Source of the DNA: Leptobrachium leishanense
Lineage: Eukaryota > Chordata > Amphibia > Anura > Megophryidae
Direction of reading: 5' to 3'
NCBI GenBank assembly: GCA_009667805.1
Contig: CM019063.1
Coordinates: forward strand, 410,230,626 to 410,294,625
DNA: 64,000 nt
The notes beneath the pieces were generated by a model that saw only the letters and a program-made list of their open reading frames with translations, did not search any database and had not been told where the DNA came from. Both the position numbers and the translations under genes were made by a program. Each line of letters opens with the position of its first letter. Within the stretch, counting starts at the first letter, position 1. Shown here in pieces: positions 1 through 11,596 of this stretch.

Positions 1-400
1 TGTGTTCTTAATTGGTTTGCTGCTGACTAGCGAGTCCTTGTGGGACTAAGTTCTGGTAATTCTTCTTTTTTCTTTGTTGCTTTTTATGACACCAATTTCA
101 AGGATCTCGATGCTTACTATCTACTATTGTCTTCCATGCTGGCTGTTATGTTGATTTCCTCCCCAATATGGGATTTTGGGTTTCCAATCTGTTCAACATA
201 CAACTGTTTTGTGCCACTTTACCTAGTAAGCAATTGTCAGAACAGCAAACCTTCCACTTATCCAGTCTGTAAGGTAGCTCCATTAGGAGCATAGTTCTAT
301 CTTCTGAAATTCGTGGAAATTTACGTGTATGTATGACTGTCCTATGGTTTTATAAGTGTCTAAATAAACTCTAAGTTTTATCTTTATCCTTGACCATTTA
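1..400. other. No recognisable feature
   Basis: AT-rich intergenic sequence. The short open frames show no domain or motif that I recognise and no terminal repeats are visible. Confidence 0.5.
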
Positions 401-480
401 CCTATCTATTTAACTGGGTTACCCCCGCGGAATAAAAGGATGGACTTGTCTGTCCATCCTTTGGATAGCATTTCTTCAGT

Positions 481-795
481 AAATCATTTATACACAGCTC
501 TTATAATCATTTGGGAAAATAATTTTACACTCCATAAATAATTGAAATCTGAATGGAAATGTAAATTTTTTAAATTTTTTTATTATAGGATCTCTGATGG
601 AACATGACATATACACACAATAATAATATACTTTATTTGGAATCTCCTGAGGCCACTGAAAAAAAAAGGATATATTATTTGTCTGGGTCTTGTAAAAAAA
701 CATGTCTTCAAAACACCTTTAAACAAGATGAGCACAAAATGGTCAAAATGATCTCCTCACACAGCAGTAAAATTGTGAAGCAGCGATGAGGTTAA
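481..795. repeat. Degenerate copy of the Kolobok-like element body
   Basis: The order of blocks matches the right half of the element at 57052-58252 and the block at 8800-9290: a TTACAC tract followed by an AATTATTGAAAT-type stretch, a TATACACA(A)TAATAATATA tract, a GTCTGGGTC block, AAACATGTCTTCAAAACNCCTTTAAACA, and a GATGAGC block. It is the most diverged of the copies. I see no clear TTAA-flanked termini, so it is called a fragment. A small perfect inverted repeat (AAAGGATGGAC/GTCCATCCTTT) lies just upstream, near 435-465. Confidence 0.5.
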
Positions 796-800
796 GGACA

Positions 801-1789
801 AAACAAGGAGGGTTAGATTTAGGTAAAGTGTTCATTTAATATTGTAAACAATAAATATTGGCTGTGTGGTGAGATGTAACAAAAATTGCAGATAAGTAAA
901 GGATTGCAACCAAAGTGAAGTAACACAGAAAGTGTCAGTCATTCATCAGACCAGCATTGGCGGTAACCTGAATTTAATACAAACACAAAAAAGGAGTGAA
1001 ATGAGTACTTCATTTTTGTGGGGTTTTACCACTTGTACCTCCTTTTCTCTTTTTGTTTTTTGTGTATTCACTTTAATGTATTCAAGTAAAGTTAGGTTTT
1101 AGATTTCTAGACCTTAGGTTCAAGTCAGCGATTCACCTCTTTCTTTTCTCCTAATATTTTATTAATACATTTTTTCTTCTTTGAATGTCTACATTTTCCA
1201 GAGTGAATTGAATTGATTATCTCGTGTTCTGTCAGAAAGTAAAAAGAACACAAAATGTATGTGAAATAATACTGGTGGTAACAGCACATACTCCCTCGTA
1301 ACCTCACACATTGGTCAAAAAGGCCAAGAATGTGTGAGTTCCTGGCAGAAATCAAATGGGATCCTAGGTAATAGGACTGACGCTGCATGTCATAAAGTGT
1401 CTACATGGCTCATGTCCTCTATAACATGCATATACATAGTATTTGTTTATTTTAAAGCTATAATGCTGTAACCTGGAAATATCGCTAAATAGTTTTAATA
1501 TTTTCTTAAATCCTTGTTTTTTGCTATGTCAAATGGATCATAAAATGTAAGAACAAGAAGCATAGCAGCAAAAGTCTGTGTCTGATCTGTGGATATCTGA
1601 GGGATTTTATGTTCATATTCCCTTGCGTGTGGCCTTGATGCTGCTCACTGCAGCTTGATCAGCTACAAAAGGAATAACTTACCTCTGTCAGTAAATCTCA
1701 GCACTGACAGCAGCAGAAAAAGAGCATCTTGTAAATGCTGAAAAAATGAATTTGGTCTTGAAAACTAAGTAAGCAGAACAACATGATAT
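801..1789. other. No recognisable feature
   Basis: AT-rich sequence without terminal repeats, credible coding potential or known repeat motifs. The longest open frame in it (1125-1388, minus) has no recognisable domain. Confidence 0.45.
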
Positions 1790-1948
1790 ACGTTTAAAGA
1801 ATCGATTCGTTATATGGTATTTTATTTTTGTTTCGTTTATATCACGATTCATTCTAAATCAGTTCGTTATTCTAAACTACTTCCGAATAATGAATTAAAG
1901 GAATTTTGGACGAATTGCGATTCGTTACGAAATGAATTGCCCATGTCT
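1790..1948. repeat. Possible hAT-type MITE fragment rich in CGAATCG-like words
   Basis: The block contains repeated, partly inverted words such as AATCGATTCGTTA and GCGATTCGTTACGAAATGAATTGC and ends with GCCCATGTCTA. That ending resembles the reverse complement of a TAGACATGGGC-type hAT end. No target-site duplication is visible, so this is tentative. Confidence 0.3.
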
Positions 1949-2125
1949 ACAAAAAAATTAAATCGTAGAATTTTATAAAATGCAAAACATGGCTCCTACA
2001 GATTCAGCTATTTTGGCTGTAAAAGTATAAGACACCCACGAATGCAAAATATGTGGAGAGTACTCTGAGTGAAGGCTAAAAGGTTGACATTTAAGTGAGC
2101 TTCCATTTCTCTATAGGAAAACTAG

Positions 2126-2300
2126 TAGGTCTATTCAAAGACAGGTGAAACTCAGGAGAATGACTGGAGAAGTGAAAATTCTCAGTCAAAATGGCCAAAC
2201 CAGAAAAATTCTCCCATTTATCTCACTTTCCAAATCGGCTATTTGTTCTAGAATAGATAGTTCTCTTCTCCTGACTTTCACCTTTCTTTGAATAGACCTG
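2126..2300. mobile_element. Short palindromic MITE, 'B' family (3-bp TSD)
   Basis: A 175-bp element whose ends are inverted: TAGGTCTATTCAAAG on the left and CTTTGAATAGACCTG on the right. It is flanked by TAG at 2123-2125 and 2301-2303. The inverted repeat continues inwards through AGGTGAAACTCAGGAGAAT-like sequence, so the whole element can fold back on itself. Related copies lie at 52603-53624, 55788-55946, 63668-63850 and 63887 to the window end. It is non-coding. The termini and 3-bp target duplications resemble those of the longer 'A' family, which suggests a shared transposase that is not present here. Confidence 0.8.
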
Positions 2301-2839
2301 TAGGTATCTCCTTGAGAAAAAAATAGACGAAAGGCTCACACCAACATACAAAATAAAACCATGTAACTTAACCTCCCACGTGAAAGGTGAAAGTAATCTC
2401 ATCGCATCTGTTTTATTAGATACAGTATTTGTTGACCTAATTTTTTACAAGACTTTGCTTTCGTCCTTATCACTCTTGATAAAAGAGTCTACTCATAAAC
2501 AGTGACACACAACATCTATGGTGTCTTTTTCGACCTGTAAAGACCAAACAAATAATAAAAGAGCCTTCCTCGTCAAAAAGTAAAAGTTTACATAGTATTA
2601 TTGCTCTTGATCAACAATGAATGGAATTGGTTCACATACTGAACTGATATGCAGAGATTTGCCTTCAACAATGTTAGATCCTTCTAGTTGTATATAGGGA
2701 TGGGCTGCCTGTTCGAATCGCTTCGAAGTTCGTTTCGAACATCGGTTGTTCGAAAATTCACGAATTTCGAACTTTTTGGGATGTTCGCGGAAAGTTTGGA
2801 AAAAAACAATTCCAAAAAATGCTTAAAAGATCCTAAAAG

Positions 2840-5428
2840 GGGGGCGTGGCTGGCTCTGAAAGGGACAGGACGTGTCTGGAGGGAGCTCTGCCGGATTCAC
2901 CTGATATCGGGGGTTTTTTAGCTGGAACCCCTCATCAAATTACCCATTTTTGGGGTCCCTGAGCGGCTGGCCATAACGGGGATTGCTCCAGGGCCTGTTT
3001 TTGCCCCCCACCTGGAGCACAGCTGAGTTTTTGCCTGGCGGGTCTGCCTGGCGGCCATCTTGAGGCCTACCCATCTGCCTCCGGTCACTCGTTGCCCCTC
3101 TTGCTTCCCTTGTGGAGAGCCTGACCCGGAGCTTGGCGGCTGCGTACTGAGAGGATGGAGGGCCCCCATCTTCTGGCTGCATCTGCGGTGTCCGGGGACC
3201 TGTTGTTAAAAGAGCGGGTGGGATGGTGAGACCTGGAGCGGGCCCCCCCACCGGTGACATGGAGGCTGCGTGCGCGGCCCTCGAGACCTGCTTGGCGCGG
3301 CTGGGGGGGAAGAGAGCCCGATTTCTCAAGGCTCATGGAGGCGATTGATGGCCGCGTGGAGGACTGGACGGGCAACTGCAGACCGGAGAATGGAAGCAGA
3401 GAATCAGGAGGTGGATGTTCTCAGAGAAGATCCGGCCTCGTGCCCCGTTGAACCCTGCTGGAAAGTGACTGATTTTCTGGAGAGGTGCGTCTGAACCGGC
3501 AATCTGACTGGGTCACTGACCACGGAGCTGTCTGGAGGAGGCAAGCTGGAGTCTTGCGACGTCCGGGTGGCACTGGACTCAGCAGGCCCGGGGATGATGT
3601 ACCCTAGCCGTAAGCCTGCGGAGACTGACCCCCTGCCGATGGCCGTTAAGATGGCGTCGCGGTATCCAAACAAAGATGCGTGTGGCTATACCCGAGCATC
3701 TGACAGAGGAGGACATGGAGAGGCTCGGGTCCAGATGAGACTTGGGGGTCGGCTTTGTGGCTGCAGGCTTGCTGAGGTTGGAAGCCCCGATCTCGCATGC
3801 AGTGTACTGCCTGTTTTACATATAATACCTTTTCGGGACACGGGATGATGAATCTTTTATTTTTAGACGCCCTGTCCTCTCTCCTGCAGACATTTCCTTT
3901 CACCTCGATGACTCTTATTTTGACTCTCCCCTTGCTGTTTTTTTTTTATTTACGCTGCTGGCCCTTTCTGCTGACCTTTTTCCCCCTTTTTCGATGAGAC
4001 CCCCCATCCAGGGAAGTTTTTGATGCTCTGGCCTCATAGGCGACTCGATGCCTGTGTCATGTCCCTTGCAGTTTGTGGATGAAGGCTGAAGAGAGATCTA
4101 TAGCTGTCTTCCCGGTTTTTCACTGTCAAGCTTTCTGTTTTTTTGCAAAATTTTTCCCACTTGACAGGAAATTCAAACATCGACACTGGAAATAATAACT
4201 GGAATCCACTCTTCATTCACTTGCATTTAAGTTTAATTTCAGTAAATTGGGTAGTAAATATAGTAGCTGTAGATTGATTAGGTGAATAGTTGAATAGTGA
4301 ATAGGTGATGAATAGTGATTTAGATGAATTAAAGTGATGCATATATGAATTGGGTAAATAGTTGAGTCGGTGAGATAAAAGTGATGAATTAAAGGTGAAA
4401 AACCTTAAACAGAAAGAAATACAGAAATTCTATAAATACATTGCACATAAAGCTTGTTAATCATTAACTTCTGTGCCAGTTTCATATACATTCACTAGCA
4501 CACACTTCTAGAATATCATTACTGCCAAAATATATTTTAACTTAAAGAAAACAGACATGAAATGAGCTATTATAAAGAACTGCATGTGGAATCTCCTCAC
4601 ACTGAGCATGAAATAGATCTAAAAGTTAACTGACTGCATTTATCACTAAATTGGCTGAATTCCTTTCCTGTATTTCCTGACCAATCCTTTTGCTCACCGG
4701 CTGCCACTCCAGTATCTGAAGATGTTTGTAAATCTCTGTGCACTTTCTTATGTCCAGGTTGCCTGCCTCATGGCATGGCATGGAGCTCTCAGATGGCCCC
4801 TCCCTTCCTCCACAGATTTCCTCTCTGAGGCTGCTGGGAAGCCTGACCTCTGCTCTGACTGGTTGACCCTAAATGGAGCTGAATTGCATGCAGGGAAAAG
4901 TAGTTCTCACAGACTCTTGCAGATTTCTATTACATAAACTGAATTACAGTCATTTTATTATCCCACTTGCTTGTACATTAGCTGACTATTCTGTACCTCT
5001 GCACTTTGACTTGACAATAGCTTATATTTTTGTGTCTCCCTGTTTTCAAGTGCTTCTCTCCAGCTATCCCCCGTACTTACTTGATGGCAAATTGATGTGC
5101 TCCCACTGTTGATCTCCCCACCCCCCTTTCTTCAGAGACGCTCCGGCCACTATTTTATTTCTTTTTCTCACTGACATTCCCCGGCCGGGGATAAATTTTA
5201 AACTTTTTGGTTCTATTCTCCCAAAGTATTTTTGCCGACTTTTGCTTTAAACCCCCCCCTGTTTTTCGACCTTTTGCTGATTTTTCATATGACCCCCCCT
5301 TTCTTTTTTATGTTATAAGTGTTTATTATGAGAGTACAATATTTGGCCCTGCGAGGCCAACTATGATGTTCGGTCTGTGACCTTTTCTTTCACTGCAAAA
5401 TAAAAATCTTAAATTAAAAAGAAAAAAA
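2840..5428 (+). mobile_element. Non-coding L1-like retroposon, nested in hAT copy
   Basis: This 2.6-kb insertion is bounded by the 10-bp duplication ATCCTAAAAG at 2830-2839 and 5429-5438. Its start (GGGGCGTGGC) is like that of the L1 at 11450 (GGGCGTGTCC). It ends with AATAAAAATCTTAAATTAAAAAG and an A-rich tail. The 5' 1 kb is GC-rich like an L1 5'UTR and the 3' kilobase is pyrimidine-rich. I see no ORF1 coiled coil, endonuclease or reverse transcriptase motif, so it is either an internally deleted L1 or a non-autonomous derivative moved by L1 machinery. Confidence 0.55.
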
Positions 5429-5439
5429 TCCTAAAAGAT

Positions 5440-5530
5440 CTAAAAATAAAGAGACTCTTTACTGCAGAATATAATAATAAATGATTTATTAGATATTGAA
5501 TTACTTAAAACGAGAATATTTCCCACTGAT
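5440..5530 (+). repeat. Shared AT-rich module (same as A-family MITE interior)
   Basis: This segment reads AATAAAGAGACTCTTTACTGCAG, then TTTATTAGATATTGAATTA, then ACGAGAATATT. The same order of words occurs inside the A-family MITEs (for example 27183-27260 and 58945-59020) and, reversed, in the other hAT copy at 9478-9600. It is therefore a sequence module present in two element families with different termini. Confidence 0.65.
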
Positions 5531-5936
5531 TGTTGGTCAAACATGTCCCATTGATTGTTGGTCAAACATTTCCCACTGATTGTTGGTCAAACATTTCCCA
5601 CTCGTTGGTGATCAGACATTTCCCATGGCTTCAAATCGCATTTAAACATGAGCAAAAGCGGTAAAAATGAGCTCAGCGCACAGAGGTGAAATGGCTCAGC
5701 ACTCAGCAGTGAAAGGGTTAAAAACGGGGGGGGTACTTTTTTTCATTGTTTCCTGTCCCTCAAGGGCAGTACCCAGACCCCCATACACATTTTATGGCCA
5801 ATATCTTGCATATATACAGAATGCCCTATTGGAGGGGACCTTAATTTTCGAACGAGTTCGCTGTCGAACTTTTTCGGGTGTTCGAGTTCGAATGCGAACC
5901 GAACACTGGGGTGTTCGGCCCATCACTAATTGTATA

Positions 5937-6791
5937 TGTTTTGCTTTATCAGTCTTAAGGAGCAATGTTATGGAGTTATATTACCCTTAACGTGTTGTGC
6001 CAACGATGCCTTGAACATCTGCTCCAAGGCTCTATAGCTAAATCAGAAGTATAGTGTTCAACCATCTCCTTGCACTTTAACTACTCATGTCTTCCTGAAT
6101 TAAAACGTGGACTGCTACTGATTAAAATCTCATACCTAAAACATCTTATTTGACTTAGATTATTTTTATTTTTGAGCAACATTCATATTAAAGCAGGCAC
6201 AGTCTAGAAATATATATACAGTACTTCGAAAGATTAATGGGAAATTCAGATTTTCTTTGTATTAAAGTGTTTACTTAGAAATGTGAGTGCCATCAGCCTT
6301 CCATTAAGTTGACAGAAAATAAACAATGCTGCCTAATTACTGGAGTAAAATTCGATTAAAACACATAAAGGTTCATTTACTAAACAAGAAATACGCAAGG
6401 TACAAATTAGCATAGATATGGGTATATTGCAATTAGTTGTTCAAATAATAAAATTCTGAGGGCCCTATTCCAAATGGACTGGTGATTTGCAGGTGAGCAC
6501 TAGCTGGTTCCTTCATGCCTAGCTAGCCTTATGTCTCTCAGAGCATCATGGGAAGTGTAGTTTTAAAACATCTGAGTTGCTGAGGTTCGTCATCACTGCC
6601 ATAGATTGTTGAGGTAGACTTTCCTGAGTTTGCAGTGAACTATTCCTTCATAAACTATTTGTTTATGGTGTCCTTCCAACATTGTAGACAATGGATTGTC
6701 CTTTTTTTTTTTTAAGTAGGTTTAGAACTTTTTATTAAAAAGAAAAAAAAAACACCAATGCACTATTCCTGCTTTAAATGAAAAATGGAGT
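5937..6791. other. No recognisable feature
   Basis: AT-rich unique-looking sequence. No coding potential and no paired terminal repeats were found, apart from homopolymer runs near 6700-6750. Confidence 0.45.
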
Positions 6792-6920
6792 GGCTCTATT
6801 CCAAAGCTGGTGCTAACTTAACCAGAGCTGTTGTAAACTTAACAAACCCATTATAGTCTAAAGAGTTGTTAAGTTTAAAACAGCTCTGGATAAGTTAGCA
6901 TCACGTTTGTAATAATGCCC
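6792..6920. mobile_element. Fold-back MITE
   Basis: A 129-bp inverted repeat. The left arm contains GTGCTAACTTAACCAGAGCTG and TAAACTTAACAA; the right arm contains TTGTTAAGTTTAAAACAGCTC and GGATAAGTTAGC, which are its near reverse complement around a spacer of about 19 bp. The outer ends GGCTCTATTCCAAA and TTTGTAATAATGCCC also pair imperfectly. No target duplication is clear, so the exact borders are uncertain. Confidence 0.6.
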
Positions 6921-7658
6921 GAGGTGTTTGGTTCCATTTTTTGGCTTAAATATGTTAAGCTCCCCTGCCATAGCATCAAGACAACCCTCATTAGAGGAAT
7001 CCTAATTAAGTACATTTTGTCATATGTTGCATTTAAAACCATTTACAGTTTACTAATGCAATCCCATTGATGCACTCACCCTCTAATGAGAATAGGGATG
7101 AGCCGAACACCCCCGAGTTCGGTTCGGAGCCGAACCCGAACTTTCCAAATGTTCGAATCCGAACCCGAACTCGAACTCACTACAAGTCAATAGGGCTGAA
7201 AATTCGGTTTTTAGAGTGCCCTCCAAGAGGGCATATGTGCTAGATATTTGCCATAAAAGGTATATGGGGGTCCGGGTAGTGCCCTGGGGGACAGGAAACA
7301 AGGACAAAAAGTTAAAAAAAAAAACGTTTTCAAAGGGACAGTGAGTTTTCCATGAAATAAGGGTTAAAAATGAAAACGAAAAATTCCTTCAAATATCGTG
7401 CCTACGAGGTCCCCATTACCTGCCCGTGAAGTGGTGGATTTCTAGGATGTATATAAACATTTAAAAACAAAAAAATGATGTTTCAAATGACGGTAAATGC
7501 TTTTCCTTTAATCTATCCATAAACAACTGCTTGGGGCGGCAGTTTGTATGAAAAGAGGAGACATTTTCGGACACGCAGAAAAAGTTTAGTGATTTTTTTG
7601 GCTAAATTATTGTGAAACTTATGCAGGCTTTGGATGAAAGTAACAATAGGTGCTTTAA

Positions 7659-8086
7659 GGCTGGGGTCAGACTAGCGCACTTTTAACGTGCGTTTAGGCG
7701 CACTTAATCACGGCCGCACTAGCAGCAAATGACATGCAATGACGGCCAATATACGAAGTACTGTCGCACGAAAGTCCGGCCGCGCAACGCAAGTGGAAAA
7801 TGAACGCATTTTTTCGAGAACGCTGAACCGCTAGTACTGACGTACAGAGTGCGCTGCGTCCGCATAGCGGCGTGTGTGCGTGATTAGGAGACGTCAGACG
7901 CTGCTCATGTCCGGCCAACATAACATCCAGACACCCAAAGTTTCCTGGTTTGGATCTGTAAAAAAATCACGCATAAAAATGCGCATCGTATGACCGTTTA
8001 AGCGCTTTCCGGGAAAAAACACCCCAATGCGTTCAGATGCACTTTTTGACGTTCTCTGCGAAAAATGCGTTCGTTTAACCCTAGCC
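7659..8086. mobile_element. Harbinger-like MITE, TAA TSD
   Basis: A 428-bp element beginning GGCTGGGGTCAGACTAGCG and ending TTTAACCCTAGCC, flanked by TAA at 7656-7658 and 8087-8089. The three-base TAA duplication fits the TWA preference of PIF/Harbinger transposons. Removing it rejoins hAT sequence that matches 43570-43640 (AGGTGCTTTAAAATTGGGCC in reverse), so it inserted into the hAT copy. A relative of almost the same length is at 30424-30855. It is non-coding. Confidence 0.75.
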
Positions 8087-8649
8087 TAAAATTGGGCCTT
8101 TAGCGTCGGCAACAGTGCCGTCACACAGTCTCACCCCTCTGAGGATATGAATCTGATCCAGGCGTCAGTGGCAGTGCAGCCAACTATCGTGCCTTTGGTG
8201 CCGGGCCAGCAAGTGCCATCATACAGTAACCCCTCTGTGGTATTGTGGAAGAGTGCAGGGGTGGACCATGCGGTCAGGGCCGGTGCTAGACTATTTTGCG
8301 CCCTAGGCAAGACCAGCTACTTGCACCCCCCCAAAAAAAAACAACACAACATGAAACTGCTAAAAAAAATTTTACTTAAGAATAAAGTTTGAAAAGCACC
8401 AATAGTAAAGGTAAAATAAATATAAATAAACTGTATTAAACCATTTTAAATTAACTCTATTAAACAAATTAAAATTAACTGTATTGAACAAATATAAATT
8501 AACGAAAAAAAAATAAGAGTTGTCACGTAAGTTTCAATTTCAGACACATCAAAATTTCACTTTGCGTGCCTTATCCTTTGCAAATTTTCAGCATGCGTAT
8601 ATATATATATTGCCCAGGCCAGCTCACATCATGCGTATATATATTGCCC

Positions 8650-9290
8650 AGGCCAACCCCCTGGTGGAGATAGGGGGTTCATTTGAACCCCGATATCTCC
8701 AGGCATCTAGTGGGTCATGGAGGGTGTCAATCGAAAGGCCTGAGCATGGCCTTTCGAATGATACCCAACATGACCAGGTATAAAGTAAAAAAAATGAAAA
8801 ATAAAATAAAAACATGTATTTTTCTTTGTGTGTTATTTTTATTAATGCAGCAATATTGTTCACATTGCAATTATAATGTGAACGATGATGCACTAATGAT
8901 TTTTTTCTATGGGGTGCATTTGCTATAAATCACGTAATTCCCCCCACAAAATGTAACAAGTCCCCGTTTCTAATTTTTGTACAAGCGCACCCCATAGAAA
9001 ACATAACCGCAAACGCTCATGTGCTAAAATGTGAAAAAAACAACACTTTACACACTGCAGATGATTAAAAATTCAATTTTTATTGCATTTTTTTCATAAT
9101 ATACAGCCAGGACAGGACATATACATATAAAAATGATATATTATGAATCTGTGGAGTCTGCTGGAAAGAACGATATCTAACATGTCGGTCATTTAACAAA
9201 ATGTGGCTTCAAAATCGCGTTTAAACATGATGAGCGAAAGCGGTAAAAATGAGCTGAGCACACAGCGGTGAAATACAGCATATTAGAAGT
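8650..9290 (+). repeat. Kolobok-related block inside hAT copy
   Basis: The block matches 57600-58230 in order: a GGTGGAGATAGGGGGTTCATT hairpin, a GCATGGCCTTTCGAATGAT segment, AATGCAGCAATATTGTTC, CAATTATAATGTGAAC, TAACCGCAA, TAATATACAG, TTTAAACATGATGAGC and a GCACACAGCGGTGAAA end. It is therefore a copy of the Kolobok-like family embedded in the hAT element, with no clean TTAA-flanked left end visible. Confidence 0.6.
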
Positions 9291-9477
9291 TTTAGGAGGG
9301 AAATTAACACTTCTCAAATCTCAATCAGAAGCAGACACCACCCCACCCCCTCACCCTCTGTATAGTCTACAATGTATCAAATTGATTAGACCAGACTAAA
9401 ACATCTGTTGTTGTTATGACATTTGAAAAACATAAGTCATTTAGAGTTGAGAATCTTTGCACGTACACATTAGTTTT

Positions 9478-9600
9478 TAATTCAATATCTAATAAACCGT
9501 TGCTTTATAATATTCTGCAGTAAAGAATCTCTTTATTTCTAGATTTTTTAGTATTTTTTAAGCATTTTCTATACTTTTTTCAAAATTTCTTTTTTTTTCG
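9478..9600 (-). repeat. Shared AT-rich module, reverse orientation
   Basis: Reads TTAATTCAATATCTAATAAACCG, ATAATATTCTGCAGTAAAG and CTCTTTATTTCTAGATTTTTTAG, which is the reverse-oriented form of the module at 5440-5530 and of the interior of the A-family MITEs. Confidence 0.65.
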
Positions 9601-9711
9601 AACTCGAACCGAACACACCCAAAAAGTTCGAAGTTCGCGAACTTTCGAACACCCAAAGTTCGGGTCGAACTCCGAACTGTCAGAACCGAACGGCTCATCC
9701 CTAAATGAGAA

Positions 9712-10921
9712 CTGGGTGCAGGCTTCATCCATGCCCTATCCTGGGTTAAGGTCATTTTATACCTAAACCAATGAACCCTTTTGGACACAAATACACAAGG
9801 ATACGGAAACCCATTATAAATGGATCTCTATCTTTAAATACAGCAACAGTAGGGAATGATTGTGCACAATCCTTTATAATTGTGGACAAATGCAAACATA
9901 AAAATGACAGATAAAAATACCAGAGCACTATTCCTACCTTATAGGAACAAAAAATGAAGTTGTGTTGCCATCTTGTATGTTTGTGCTCAAGAAGGGTTAA
10001 TGGTTAGGTATAAAATTACCAAAACCTAGAGTGTGGCATGGATAAAGCCTGCAGCCAGTTCACATAGGAGGGTAAGTGCATTGCTGTAGATACAGCACCA
10101 GTGGGTTGGCATTAATAATCTATAAATGATCTTAAATGCACCATACGATAAAAACGCAATATGGTAAAATACCTTTACAGTTGTGCCATCTCAACTTCAA
10201 ATCTCATCAACTCCTTCAAAGTTATCATTGACCTTTATGAGGGCTGATCAATGACCTTCTCTAGGTAGGATCTCATTAATGCCGAAATATTCTAAGTATA
10301 ACCCCTAGAAATGTATATCAGACGGTACACTGGGCTGATGCTCTTTCTTGAAACATATTCTCTATTGATCTTTACGCCACCTGAAATAATATCTGCTTAG
10401 ATTTTATTTAACTACATACTAATTGACACACATTTAAAATAATCATGTGATCTGTGTTAGACTAGATTATTGCTGTGAAGTATCTGCAGGCTGCCATAAG
10501 CATCCGATTGCGTTGGCAGTTTATATCATGCATCTAGCATCTTAAAACATTGTGCCCCTCACCATTGGTGGACTGAATGTGCGGCACTGTATTCCTTCCC
10601 ATAGCTATCAGTGCACTGGGGTAGTGGCTTGGATCCATCACTCAATAGAGTATGAGTTATAAAGTTACTAGGGTTAGGTTAGGTTCATTTTTAGGTTTTC
10701 CGTTAGTTTTTTTAGGTTTAGGGTATTTTTCATTTTAGAACTATAGTAGGGGTTCGGCATAGAATTAGCAGGTTATTGAAAAAGCGACGGTGTTTGGTGA
10801 TGTTGCAAACACTGGCTTACTGAATAACCGACATATTGTCAGTTACGCATGTGAGCTATTTCTATGCTTGGGTGATTTAAAAGAATTCAATTGTGGGATT
10901 GTTACAATGTCAAAATACATA
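9712..10921. other. No recognisable feature
   Basis: AT-rich intergenic sequence. No domain-bearing frame and no paired terminal repeats were recognised. Confidence 0.45.
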
Positions 10922-11596
10922 AGGGGTTATTCAGAGAGCACCGAAATGTCATTGTTTCGTTCCCTACACTTCGGGGAATAAAATTTCCCAACCCTGCAGT
11001 GAATTCAAGATTCACGGCAGGGTCCCCGAAGTGCAGGGAAAAGCTGCCGCAAAACTGCCGAAATTATCGGATCTGATACTTTCGGTGAGTCTGCTCTTTT
11101 TTTTTTTATTTAAATCACAAATTATCGGATCTGATCCTATAAACCGCCGCAAACACACCGCTCACCGTAGTCAACCCGCTGGTCACCCTCCGCAAACCCG
11201 CGAAACGCAGCCGACGAGCCGCTGGACACAGAGCAGATCAACCGCAGAAAAAACCCAACAAGCTGCTGGACGGGTAAAAACAAAACAAAAACAATACGAT
11301 TGAAAGTGTCAAATTTGAAATGTTGTTTGCAAAAACACTATTGGATTAAAATGTCTGGAATTTACATATAAGGTCCTATGAATAACAATAAAAAGGTCAG
11401 CTACAGAAAAAGAAACACGAAATTTTTTTTGATAAAAAACGCCTAAAAGGGCGTGTCCGGCGGCTAACCAAGATGGCCGCGTGATCCCGGAGCTCCGCAC
11501 TCATCCCAGCTTACATTAGCGACTCAGCAACTCAGCCCGATCGACCCTGGCTCTGGGTGATCCCCTCGGGTCCCGGACTGCATCAGGTATCTGGAG

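Larger units (their letters stand above)
2695..5928 (+). mobile_element. Non-autonomous hAT element, TAGGGATG termini
   Basis: The left end starts TAGGGATGGGC and the right end finishes GCCCATCACTA. The flanks gTTGTATA (2687-2694) and aTTGTATA (5929-5936) match at 7 of 8 positions, as expected for the 8-bp duplications of hAT transposons. The subterminal regions are full of TTCGAA-type words, as in the coding hAT at 33487-44801. The right 200 bp (TGTTTCCTGTCCC..., CATACACATTTTATGG...) match the 3' end of that element, so this copy reads in plus orientation. It carries no transposase. Inside are an L1-like insertion (2840-5428), a module shared with the A-family MITEs, and a run of CCCACTGATTGTTGGTCAAAC repeats near 5520-5620. 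Confidence 0.78.
7093..9703 (-). mobile_element. Non-autonomous hAT element with exact 8-bp TSD
   Basis: The termini are TAGGGATGAGCCG on the left and CGGCTCATCCCTA on the right. They are flanked by exact AATGAGAA copies at 7085-7092 and 9704-9711, the 8-bp duplication typical of hAT. The left 600 bp is the reverse complement of the 3' end of the coding hAT (44183 back to about 43600), so this copy lies on the minus strand. It has no transposase. It holds a Harbinger-type MITE (7659-8086), a Kolobok-related block (8650-9290), the A-family module (9478-9600) and what looks like another hAT end beginning CAGGGCCGGTGC at 8275. Confidence 0.85.

Noticed and set aside
40..294. 84-codon frame with hydrophobic stretches near the window start
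   Set aside because: Short, T-rich, with no motif, and no neighbouring gene structure; chance is the simplest explanation.
2918..3903. Cluster of overlapping GC-rich open frames of 65-129 codons
   Set aside because: They lie in the GC-rich 5' part of an L1-like retroposon, occur in several frames on both strands and show no L1 ORF1, endonuclease or other motif.
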